From: Gammaproteobacteria bacterium
GTDB lineage: Bacteria > Pseudomonadota > Gammaproteobacteria > Steroidobacterales > Rariloculaceae
DNA: 64,000 bases
Direction: 5' to 3'
NCBI GenBank assembly: GCA_017577365.1
Contig: PKRJ01000017.1
Span: forward strand, 1 to 64,000
The position numbers were made by a program, and so were the translations under genes. Below are positions 9,808 to 17,134 of this stretch, piece by piece. Position 1 is the stretch's first letter; every line of letters begins with the position of its first letter. A model generated the notes under the pieces. The model had not been told where the DNA came from, searched no databases, and saw nothing but the letters and a program-made list of their open reading frames with translations.

Positions 9808-10914
9808 TCAGCTCAGCGCACGATACAGAAACGGCAGGCTCCGATCCATGCGATGGTCGATGCCGGAGTGCGTGCCGTCGAACTCCTCGTAGACGTGCGG
9901 GACGCCGTGCTCCGCGAGGCGCTTCGACAGCAGACGCGTGCCGTAGTGAATGCGGTACTGGTCGCGCCAACCGCAGTCGATGAAGATGCCGCGGAGCGTC
10001 TTGAGCTCTTTCGCGTACCGTGCGACGAGATTCACCGGATCGTGCCGCAGCCACCGCCGCCATCGCTCCGGAATCAGCTCGCCGGTCTCGAGGTCGAACG
10101 GCACGCGGATGCGATCGGGCCGCCGCGGATCGGGATCGTACGTCGCGGCCATCGCGATCGACATCAGGCAATGGATCTCCGCGCCCGACGGATTCGGCTT
10201 GCGCCAGACGCGCTCGAGGAAGCGTCGGATACGGCCGTCGTCGACGCCGGGCTCGGGCGTCGCAAGATCGCGGAGCGGATCGACGCGTCCCTCCCGTCTC
10301 GGCTTCGGGCGGTATCTCGCGAGCTCGTCGAGCGCCTGCGGCCAGTCGCAACGGTAAACGAAATCGAAATAGGCGTCGCCCGAATGGCTCGCGATCGCTC
10401 CCCAGTAGCGCGCGTAGCGCATGCCGTGGATCAGCGCGCCGTAGCCGCCGGACGACTTGCCGAAAACGCCGCGGTGGTCGCGGTCGGCGAGCGTGCGGAA
10501 CTCGCGGTCGACGAGCGGTATCAGCTCGCGCGTGAGATAATCGGCGTAGCGTCCGACGCCCTCCGAGTTGATGTACTGGTTACCGCCGAGCGCGGTGAAG
10601 CAATCGGGAAAGACGATGATGCACGGCCCCATCTTGCGCTCGGCGATGAGCCGTGCGGCGCGCTCCGGCACGTTCTCGTCGAAATTCTTCCAGCCCGTAT
10701 GCGACTTTCCGGATCCGGTAAAGCCGACGAGATCGAACAGCACGGGAAAGCGCCTGCCGCGCCCGGCGCCGCGGCCTTCGTCGTAGCCCGGCGGCAGCCA
10801 CACGTCGAGCTCGCGCACGTGCGGATCTCCGAGCGGGTTGTCGGCCAAAACCTTCGACGTGACCTCGAGCGTGACGACACGTCCGCTCGGCCATTTCGGT
10901 CTTTTCAGTGCCAC
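9808..10914 (-). CDS. Alpha/beta hydrolase, esterase D / enterochelin-esterase-like
   Basis: 368 residues. The nucleophile elbow is G-K-S-S-G at 152-156, giving Ser154 as the likely catalytic Ser. Other family signs are DVWLPPGYDEG near residue 37, IIVFPDCFTALGGNQYI before the elbow, an Asp in FIDCGWRDQY, and a C-terminal His in DGTHSGIDHRMD. It matches the putative-esterase family (COG0627/COG2382-like). No signal peptide is visible, so it is probably cytoplasmic. Possible substrates include formylglutathione-like esters or peptidic esters; the sequence does not decide. Confidence 0.85.
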   Translation of the reverse strand: MALKRPKWPSGRVVTLEVTSKVLADNPLGDPHVRELDVWLPPGYDEGRGAGRGRRFPVLFDLVGFTGSGKSHTGWKNFDENVPERAARLIAERKMGPCIIVFPDCFTALGGNQYINSEGVGRYADYLTRELIPLVDREFRTLADRDHRGVFGKSSGGYGALIHGMRYARYWGAIASHSGDAYFDFVYRCDWPQALDELARYRPKPRREGRVDPLRDLATPEPGVDDGRIRRFLERVWRKPNPSGAEIHCLMSIAMAATYDPDPRRPDRIRVPFDLETGELIPERWRRWLRHDPVNLVARYAKELKTLRGIFIDCGWRDQYRIHYGTRLLSKRLAEHGVPHVYEEFDGTHSGIDHRMDRSLPFLYRALS

Positions 10915-10983
10915 TGAGCTCCCCGATCCGTATGGACCGGATGAGTCTACCCCGGGCGCGCCATCCGTGAAGAAGACGCCGGA

Positions 10984-11283
10984 TCAGGAGAGTCGACGGC
11001 GGCCGTTCCCGAGCCCGCGATGGGACGGTTGGAGCCGGCGGAGCAGCTTGGCGAGCTCGTGCACGGCCTCGAGCAACGCATGCGTGTGCCGCTCGACCGC
11101 GAGCAGCGACGGCCAATCCGAGTCGGTATGATCCTTCGTGAGCCAACAGCGAGCGCGGCCGACCGATACGCCGTCGCGACCGGCGTGAGGCCGAGATCGC
11201 CGTAGCCTCTGACAGCCCTCGATCAGATCTTCGCTCAGTCGCTCGTCGCTGTCGGCGAAGGATTCGACCCGCGATCGGCTCAT
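10984..11283 (-). CDS. Hypothetical protein, 99 residues, doubtful
   Basis: Starts at the ATG at 11283 (MSRSRVESFADSDERLSED). The first half is Arg/Asp-rich; a helix-like stretch (LLAVERHTHALLEAVHELAK) occupies about residues 60-85. It runs divergently from the XRE regulator gene and ends 69 bases before the esterase start. I recognise no family. A GGAAG-like site about 10 bases upstream is only a fair ribosome site. In such GC-rich DNA a chance open frame of this size is possible. Confidence 0.35.
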   Translation of the reverse strand: MSRSRVESFADSDERLSEDLIEGCQRLRRSRPHAGRDGVSVGRARCWLTKDHTDSDWPSLLAVERHTHALLEAVHELAKLLRRLQPSHRGLGNGRRRLS

Positions 11284-11392
11284 GGACCCGCTTCCGTACC
11301 GCCCGTCGACTTCCGCGCGCTTGCGCGGATTCATCCCGAAGCGCCGTGCCGCAACCGTGAAAGGACGCTTCGACACGCGGAAAGTTTCGATC

Positions 11393-11406
11393 AAGACTAT
11401 AGTCTT
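11393..11406. promoter_or_regulatory. Perfect 14-bp palindrome AAGACTATAGTCTT, C-box-like operator
   Basis: It contains GACTATAGTC, close to the GACT/AGTC half-sites (C-boxes) bound by controller proteins of restriction-modification systems, and lies directly upstream of a small XRE protein gene. It includes a TATAGT that could serve as a -10 box, so protein binding here would control that gene. Spacing is 10 bp, where the C-boxes I recall have about 11. Confidence 0.6.
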
Positions 11407-11429
11407 TGGAGGGGACGAACGCAATCGCC

Positions 11430-11693
11430 ATGCTGGCGGTCATGGAAGACGCCGATTGGCTTCGCGCTGCGTTCGGCCGGCTGCTCAAGGAACTTCGGGA
11501 GGAACGCGGGCTTTCCCAATCCCAACTCGCTCTCGACAGCGGCCTCGATCAGACGTTCGTGTCGCTGCTCGAGCGCGGCCAACGCCAACCGACGCTGATC
11601 ACGTTGTTCGCGCTCTGCGACGCGCTCGACGTGCCGCCGGAGATGATCGTGCAGCGGCTTTCGCTCGTCAGGCCGAGACGGAAGAATCGGTAG
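11430..11693 (+). CDS. Small XRE-family (Cro/C1-type HTH) regulator, C-protein-like
   Basis: 87 residues from the ATG at 11430 (an alternative ATG is at 11442). Almost the whole protein is an HTH_3 domain: LKELREERGLSQSQLALDSG is helices 1-2 and DQTFVSLLERGQRQP the recognition region, followed by the two closing helices. Size, single-domain build and the GACTATAGTC palindrome upstream resemble autoregulatory C-proteins of restriction-modification systems. No endonuclease or methylase gene is near, so it would be an orphan. A strong GGAGGGG lies 15-22 bases before the ATG, rather far for normal initiation; a TTG in frame at 11406 is another possible start. Confidence 0.85.
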   Translation: MLAVMEDADWLRAAFGRLLKELREERGLSQSQLALDSGLDQTFVSLLERGQRQPTLITLFALCDALDVPPEMIVQRLSLVRPRRKNR

Positions 11694-11725
11694 CACTCGG
11701 CGCGAACGAATCCTTCAGTCAACGT

Positions 11726-11743
11726 CGATTTCGAGCGAAATCG
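11726..11743 (+). terminator. Short hairpin after XRE gene
   Basis: Six-base arms CGATTT / AAATCG around a 6-base spacer, 33 bases after the XRE stop, followed by a pyrimidine-rich stretch. A weak terminator candidate. Confidence 0.25.
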
Positions 11744-11824
11744 TTCGCTTTCTTCGGCTCGGACCCGCCAGCCTCGGCACTAGACTGTTCTTCCATACAG
11801 CACTTCGGCACCAAGGAGGGTGCG

Positions 11825-12079
11825 ATGGCGAACGTCTCGCGCGACGAGATCGAGAGGCTCGAGCACATCGGTAAGCACCTCCAGATCGCCTACGCGGGAG
11901 TCGTGGTCTCGGCCGCGGCGCTGAACCACCAGCGCGCCGAGCAAGACGACGAGATTGCGACGGTGCTGCGACACTGCGTCGCACCTCGGCTGTTCGAGCA
12001 GATCGAGCGAATCGACGACGTCGTCGCGCGCTTGCGAACCGGCTCATCGGCCGCCGAAAACCCGCCCGAAACACGGTAA
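11825..12079 (+). CDS. Hypothetical protein, 84 residues
   Basis: Small soluble, helical protein (MANVSRDEIERLEHIGKHLQ) with no membrane segment, signal peptide or Cys cluster (one Cys, in LRHCVAPRLFEQIERID). An excellent ribosome site, AAGGAGG, stands 6 bases before the ATG, so I trust the start. It lies between the XRE gene and nuoA on the same strand, 105 bases before nuoA. I do not recognise a family and assign no function. Confidence 0.7.
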   Translation: MANVSRDEIERLEHIGKHLQIAYAGVVVSAAALNHQRAEQDDEIATVLRHCVAPRLFEQIERIDDVVARLRTGSSAAENPPETR

Positions 12080-12184
12080 GTCGACGCTTCTCCCCGCGGC
12101 CGCGCCCGATCACGGCAGGCACCGCGAGAACGAGCCATTGCAGCGGTCGGCACCAAGCTTGCATCGGGCTCGGGCGGAGGTGTT

Positions 12185-12622
12185 ATGCCTTTCGATGCCC
12201 TTTGGCCTTTAGCCGTCTACATGACCCTCGCGGTCGGGCTCGTGGCGGCGGTGCTCGCGGTATCGCACGTGCTCGGCGAACGCCACAGCGAGCGCGCCAC
12301 CGGAGATCCGTTCGAATCCGGCGTCGTCCCGGTGCACCGCGCGAGATTCCGCATCCACGCGCAGTTCTACGTGGTCGCCGTGCTCTTCGTGATCTTCGAT
12401 ATCGAAGCCGTCTACATCGTCACGTGGGCCGTGATCGCCCGCGACGGCGGATGGGCGCCGTTCATCGAGATCCTGATCTTCATCGTCGTGCTGATCGCCG
12501 CGCTCGCGTATCTGTGGCGCGTCGGCGCGCTCGAGTGGGGACCGCGGCGACGAACGCGCGCCCTTCGATCGGCCGCGCCGGGGCGCATGCGAGAGTCGCG
12601 GCGCGTCGCAGAGGCGGTCTGA
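12185..12622 (+). CDS. nuoA: NADH-quinone oxidoreductase subunit A
   Basis: 145 residues, three membrane helices (about 8-30, 60-85, 90-112). The conserved motif FDIEAVYIVTWA lies in the second helix, and the charged loop with GDPFESG precedes it. NuoA sits in the complex I membrane arm near the quinone chamber. First gene of the operon; GGAGG stands just before the ATG. Its TGA overlaps the nuoB ATG by one base. The C-terminal ~25 residues are an Arg-rich extension. Confidence 0.97.
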   Translation: MPFDALWPLAVYMTLAVGLVAAVLAVSHVLGERHSERATGDPFESGVVPVHRARFRIHAQFYVVAVLFVIFDIEAVYIVTWAVIARDGGWAPFIEILIFIVVLIAALAYLWRVGALEWGPRRRTRALRSAAPGRMRESRRVAEAV

Positions 12623-13275
12623 TGCGTTGGTGGCTCAGTCGAGCGGGCGCCGCGGGGGAGGACGATCGGACCACTGCGGACGAGAACGTCGCGGTGCGCG
12701 AAGAGGCGATGCGCCGCAACGTGTTTCTCACGCGCCTGCAGGATCTCGCCGCGTGGTCGCGCAAATACTCGATCTGGCCGTTCAACTTCGGGCTCTCGTG
12801 CTGCTACGTCGAGATGGCGACCGCCTTCACGAGCAAGTTCGATATCGCGCGCTTCGGCGCCGAGGTCATCCGCGCGACGCCGCGCGAGGCGGATCTGATC
12901 GTGATCTCGGGGACGGTGTTCCGAAAGATGGCGCCCGTGATCCGCCGCCTCTACGAGCAAATGATGGAGCCGCGCTGGGTCATCTCGATGGGGTCTTGCG
13001 CGAACTCGGGCGGCATGTTCGACGTGTACAGCGTCGTGCAAGGCGTCGACAGCTTCATGCCTGTCGACGTCTACGTGCCCGGCTGCCCGCCGCGCCCCGA
13101 TGCGCTGATCGAAGGCTTGACGCTGCTGCAGCAAGCCGTCGGCACGGAGAAGCGGCCGCTCAGCTGGATCGTCGGACCGCAAGGCGTGCAGCGTGCACCG
13201 GCGCCGAGCTTCCGCGACCTGAAGCGCGCCGAGCGCAACGCGGTGCGATCGCTGCGCAGCCCGGACTCGGTATGA
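12622..13275 (+). CDS. nuoB: NADH-quinone oxidoreductase subunit B
   Basis: 217 residues. It binds [4Fe-4S] cluster N2, the last cluster before quinone. The ligands are visible as the tandem Cys60-Cys61 in LSCCYVEMA, Cys126 in GSCANSGG and Cys155 in PGCPPRP. It lies in the peripheral arm next to NuoCD. The ATG overlaps nuoA TGA. The C-terminus has a short basic extension after the conserved core. Confidence 0.97.
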   Translation: MRWWLSRAGAAGEDDRTTADENVAVREEAMRRNVFLTRLQDLAAWSRKYSIWPFNFGLSCCYVEMATAFTSKFDIARFGAEVIRATPREADLIVISGTVFRKMAPVIRRLYEQMMEPRWVISMGSCANSGGMFDVYSVVQGVDSFMPVDVYVPGCPPRPDALIEGLTLLQQAVGTEKRPLSWIVGPQGVQRAPAPSFRDLKRAERNAVRSLRSPDSV

Positions 13276-13296
13276 CGGGCTCCGCCGGAGCGTGAC

Positions 13297-15105
13297 GTGG
13301 CCGTACCGACCGATGCCCCCGCCCCGGCCCTTCCGAAGACGCGCGGAGTGCAGCGCGCGAACGAGCTCGCGGAACGTCTCGAGAAGCTCCTCGGGCCCGA
13401 TCTCTTCCCCGAAGGCGCGCGCGTGCAGCCGACGGCGGACGGCATTCCGACGCTGTGGCTCGCATCCGAACGCGTGCGCGACGTGCTGCTCTGCTTGAAG
13501 CACGAGCTCGCCGAGCCGTACGAGATGCTCTACGACCTGACCGCGATCGACGAGCGCGTCCGGCACGTCCGCGACGGGCAGCCGAGCTCCGAGCTCACGC
13601 TCGTCTATCACTTGCTCTCTTTCTCGCGCAACGAGGACCTGCGGCTCAAGGTACCGCTCGAGGACGGGGCGAGCGTCGCGAGCGTCGTCGACATCTGGCC
13701 GAACGCGAACTGGTACGAGCGCGAGGTCTGGGACATGTTCGGCATCCGTTTCGACGGCCACCCGAACCTGCGCCGCATCCTGATGCCGCCGACGTGGAAA
13801 GGCCATCCGCTGCGCAAGGAGCATCCGGCGCGCGCGACCGAGATGGGGCGTTTCGAGCTGCCGGACGACCGCTACGAGGCCGAGACGGAAGCGCTGCGCT
13901 TCGTTCCTGAGGAGTGGGGCATGAAGCGCAGCACCGAGTCGAGCGATTTTCTGTTCCTCAATCTCGGCCCGAACCATCCGAGCGTGCACGGCGTGTTCCG
14001 CATCCTTCTGCAGCTCGACGGCGAGGAGATCGTCGACGCGGTGCCGGATATCGGCTGGCACCACCGCGCGCAGGAGAAGATGGCCGAGCGCCAATCGTGG
14101 CACACGTATCTCCCGTATACCGACCGCGTCGACTATCTCGGCGGCGTGATGAACAACCTGCCGTACGTGCTCGCGGTCGAGCAGCTCGCCGGCATCGAGG
14201 TTCCCGACCGCGCGAAGGTCATTCGCGTCATGCTCTGCGAGCTCTTTCGCATCGCGAGCCACCTCGTCTTCTACGGCACCTTCACGCAGGACGTCGGCGC
14301 GCTCTCGCCGGTTTTCTACATGTTCACGGACCGCGAGCGCGTCTTCGAGATCATCGAGGCGATCTGCGGCTTTCGCATGCACCCGGCGTGGTTCCGGATC
14401 GGCGGCGTCGCGGCCGATCTGCCCGAGGGCTGGGACCGGATGGTCCGCGATTTCCTGAAGTGGATGCCGCCGAGGCTGCGCGAGTACGAGCGGATGGCGC
14501 TCGAGAACCGCATCCTGCGCGCGCGCACCGTCGGCGTCGGCACGATGACGACCGAAGAGGCGATCGACTGGGGCGTGACCGGTCCGAACCTGCGCGCGAC
14601 GGGCTTCGACTGGGACTTTCGCAAGACGCGGCCGTACTCGGGCTACGAGCAGTTCGAGTTCGACGTGCCGCTCGCCGAGAACGGCGATTGCTTCGACCGC
14701 TGCGCGGTGCGCGCCGAGGAGATCCGCCAGAGCCTGCGCATCATCGAGCAGTGCGTCGAGAACATGCCGCCCGGGGACTACAAGTCGCGTCACCCGCTCG
14801 CGACGCCGCCGATCAAGGATCGCACGCTGCACGACATCGAGACGCTGATCCATCATTTCATCAACGTCAGCTGGGGGCCGGTCGTGCCACCCGGCGAGAG
14901 TCATTTCAACATCGAAGGCACGAAGGGCGCCTACGGGTACTACGCGATCAGCGACGGCGGCACGATCCCGTATCGGCTGCGGATCCGCACGCCGTCGTTC
15001 CCCCATCTGCAAGTGCTACCGCTGATCTCGCGAGGGCTGATGATCGCCGACCTCATCGCGATCCTGGGCAGCATCGACTTCGTGATGGCGGACGTCGACC
15101 GATGA
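13297..15105 (+). CDS. nuoCD: NADH-quinone oxidoreductase subunit C/D fusion
   Basis: 602 residues from a GTG at 13297. Residues 1-208 are the NuoC (30 kDa) part, ending in the signature WYEREVWDMFGIRFDGHPNLRR region and EHPARATEMG. Residues from about 209 are NuoD (49 kDa), with LGPNHPSVHG, the quinone-site stretch GWHHRAQEKMAERQSWHTYL and the C-terminal VMADVDR. Fusion of the two is typical of E. coli and many gammaproteobacteria and is useful taxonomically. NuoD lines the quinone pocket with NuoB. The next gene starts 43-46 bases later. Confidence 0.97.
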   Translation: MAVPTDAPAPALPKTRGVQRANELAERLEKLLGPDLFPEGARVQPTADGIPTLWLASERVRDVLLCLKHELAEPYEMLYDLTAIDERVRHVRDGQPSSELTLVYHLLSFSRNEDLRLKVPLEDGASVASVVDIWPNANWYEREVWDMFGIRFDGHPNLRRILMPPTWKGHPLRKEHPARATEMGRFELPDDRYEAETEALRFVPEEWGMKRSTESSDFLFLNLGPNHPSVHGVFRILLQLDGEEIVDAVPDIGWHHRAQEKMAERQSWHTYLPYTDRVDYLGGVMNNLPYVLAVEQLAGIEVPDRAKVIRVMLCELFRIASHLVFYGTFTQDVGALSPVFYMFTDRERVFEIIEAICGFRMHPAWFRIGGVAADLPEGWDRMVRDFLKWMPPRLREYERMALENRILRARTVGVGTMTTEEAIDWGVTGPNLRATGFDWDFRKTRPYSGYEQFEFDVPLAENGDCFDRCAVRAEEIRQSLRIIEQCVENMPPGDYKSRHPLATPPIKDRTLHDIETLIHHFINVSWGPVVPPGESHFNIEGTKGAYGYYAISDGGTIPYRLRIRTPSFPHLQVLPLISRGLMIADLIAILGSIDFVMADVDR

Positions 15106-15151
15106 CCGTGTTGCGCCGCCGCAAGGCTTCGACTCGCGCGAGGACGACGTG

Positions 15152-15616
15152 ATGCTCACGCCGCAAGAGACCGCGGAGATCGAGCACGAGCTTTCGCAGT
15201 ACGAGCGGAAGCGCGCGGCGTGCATCGACGCGCTGAAGATCGTGCAGCGCCATCGCGGCTGGGTCTCGGACGAGGCGCTTCACGACATCGCGGAGCTCCT
15301 CGAGATGCCGGTCGACGAGCTCGACGCGGTCGCGACGTTCTACAACCTGATCTACCGACGGCCCGTCGGACGGCACGTCGTGCATCTGTGCGACAGCGTG
15401 AGCTGCTGGCTCGCGGGATCCGACGCGCTCGCCGAGCGCATCCGCGAGCGCTTCGGCGTACGGGTCGGCGAGACGGATTCCGAAGGGCGCTTCACCGTCT
15501 TGCCGATCCCTTGCCTCGGCTGCTGCGACCGCGCGCCGGCGATGCTCGTGGACGGAAACTTGCATGTCGATCTCGATCCGGAACGTCTCGACGAGACGCT
15601 GGAACGCTACGGCTGA
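15152..15616 (+). CDS. nuoE: NADH-quinone oxidoreductase subunit E
   Basis: 154 residues from ATG 15152; a GTG three bases earlier is equally possible. Binds the [2Fe-2S] cluster N1a. The ligand pattern is Cys80, Cys85, Cys121, Cys125 (CDSVSC and CLGCC), with the same 5/36/4 spacing as E. coli NuoE. Thioredoxin-like fold, part of the NADH-oxidising tip together with NuoF. Its TGA overlaps the nuoF ATG by one base. Confidence 0.96.
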   Translation: MLTPQETAEIEHELSQYERKRAACIDALKIVQRHRGWVSDEALHDIAELLEMPVDELDAVATFYNLIYRRPVGRHVVHLCDSVSCWLAGSDALAERIRERFGVRVGETDSEGRFTVLPIPCLGCCDRAPAMLVDGNLHVDLDPERLDETLERYG

Positions 15617-16890
15617 TGGAACGTCCGCTGACCGCCAACATTCGGCCCGGCGAGCCCCCGCTCGATATCGAAGGCTACGAGCGCTCCGGCGGTTATCGTG
15701 CGGTGCGACGCGCCCTCTCCGAGCTTTCTCCCGACGACGTGCTCGAGCTCGTGATCGACTCGGGTCTCCGAGGCCGAGGCGGCGCCGGTTTCCCGACCGG
15801 CCAGAAGTGGCGCTTCATGCCGCGCGGCGACGACGCGCCGCGCCCGCGTTATCTGATCGCGAACGCGGACGAGATGGAGCCCGGCACGTTCAAGGATCGG
15901 CTGCTGCTCGAAGGCGATCCGCATCAGCTGATCGAAGGCATGATCCTCTCCGCGTACGCGATCGGCGCGAACGTCGCGTACGTCTTCCTGCGCGACGAGT
16001 ACCGGCTCGCCGCCGAGACGCTGCGACGCGCGATCGCCGAAGCAACCGACCGCGGCTTCCTCGGCGAGCATATTCTCGGCAGCGAGATCAGCCTCTCGCT
16101 GCACCTGCATACGAGCGCCGGCCGCTACATCTGCGGCGAGGAAACCGCGCTGATCAGCGCGCTCGAGGGCCGCCGCGCGATCCCGCGCACGAAGCCGCCG
16201 TTCCCGCAGCTCGTCGGGCTGTGGGGCAAGCCGACGGTCGTGAACAACGTCGAGACGCTTTGCAACGTTCCGCACATCGTCAATAACGGCGCCGAATGGT
16301 TCAGGTCGCTCGGCCTCACGTCCGACTCGGGCACGAAGCTCTACGGCGCGAGCGGCAAGGTGAAGCGGCCCGGCCTCTGGGAGCTGCCGATGGGCACGCC
16401 GATCCGCGAGCTGCTCGAGGAGCATGCCGGCGGGATGCGCGACGGCTATCGCTTTCGCGCGCTCCTGCCCGGCGGCGCATCGACGGACTTTCTCGTCGAG
16501 GAGCATCTCGACACGCCGATGGATTTCGAGTCGATCCAGAAGGTCGGCAGCCGGCTCGGCACGGGCACGATGATCGTGCTCGACGACAAGACGTGCCCGG
16601 TCGCGATGCTGCACAACCTCGAGCATTTCTTCGCGCAGGAATCGTGCGGCTGGTGCACGCCGTGCCGCGACGGGCTGCCGTACGTCGAGCATCTGCTCGC
16701 CGCGATCGATGCCGGCGACGGGCGGCCGCGCGATCTCGCGCTGCTCGAGATGCACACTCGGCATCTCGGGCCGGGGCGCACGTTCTGCGCGCATGCGCCG
16801 GGCGCGATGGAGCCGCTGCAGTCGGGGCTGCGTTACTTCCGCGACGACTTCGAGCGGCATATCGCGGAGCGGAGGTGTCCGTACCGATGA
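15616..16890 (+). CDS. nuoF: NADH-quinone oxidoreductase subunit F (NADH/FMN-binding)
   Basis: 424 residues. It oxidises NADH with FMN and passes electrons to cluster N3. The NADH/FMN glycine-rich loop is GLRGRGGAGFPTGQKW near residues 51-66. FMN-region motifs include NADEMEPGTFKDR and YICGEETALI. The N3 [4Fe-4S] ligands are in ESCGWCTPCR plus a Cys in RTFCAHAPGA. Length is normal. A 244-base spacer separates it from nuoG, unusual in this otherwise overlapping operon. Confidence 0.97.
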   Translation: MERPLTANIRPGEPPLDIEGYERSGGYRAVRRALSELSPDDVLELVIDSGLRGRGGAGFPTGQKWRFMPRGDDAPRPRYLIANADEMEPGTFKDRLLLEGDPHQLIEGMILSAYAIGANVAYVFLRDEYRLAAETLRRAIAEATDRGFLGEHILGSEISLSLHLHTSAGRYICGEETALISALEGRRAIPRTKPPFPQLVGLWGKPTVVNNVETLCNVPHIVNNGAEWFRSLGLTSDSGTKLYGASGKVKRPGLWELPMGTPIRELLEEHAGGMRDGYRFRALLPGGASTDFLVEEHLDTPMDFESIQKVGSRLGTGTMIVLDDKTCPVAMLHNLEHFFAQESCGWCTPCRDGLPYVEHLLAAIDAGDGRPRDLALLEMHTRHLGPGRTFCAHAPGAMEPLQSGLRYFRDDFERHIAERRCPYR

Positions 16891-16897
16891 CCGCGTT

Positions 16898-16938
16898 GCC
16901 GCCGCTTCGTTCGATCACTGTGCTGCCGCTTCGTTCGA
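16898..16938 (+). repeat. 17-base direct repeat in nuoF-nuoG spacer
   Basis: A 17-base unit at 16898-16914 recurs at 16922-16938 with one mismatch (period 24 bases); both contain GCCGCTTCGTTCGA. It lies at the start of the 244-base gap after nuoF. I see no convincing gene in the rest of the gap. nuoG has AAGGAG 12 bases before its ATG. Confidence 0.6.
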
Positions 16939-17134
16939 GGTTGTCGGTTTCCCGTAGCTCATCGCGGTGCTTCTTTGTCGCGCGTTCGAGGGCATCGCAG
17001 GGGGACGCGGCGTGGTGCGATGGCCTCTTCCTCGAAGGGGCATGTGCACGCCGCTCCGCCCCACCGCCGCGCTCGATCACGCGATACCCGCTCACCGCGC
17101 CGAGCCGCGACCCTGAAGGAGCACCGTAAGCGCG

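Noticed and set aside
11726..11743. The CGATTT/AAATCG repeat as a second operator for the XRE regulator.
   Set aside because: No GACT/AGTC half-site and it is downstream of the gene; listed only as a weak hairpin.
12412..15012. An 866-codon minus-strand open frame opposite nuoA-nuoD.
   Set aside because: Antisense shadow; no family resemblance and no ribosome site.
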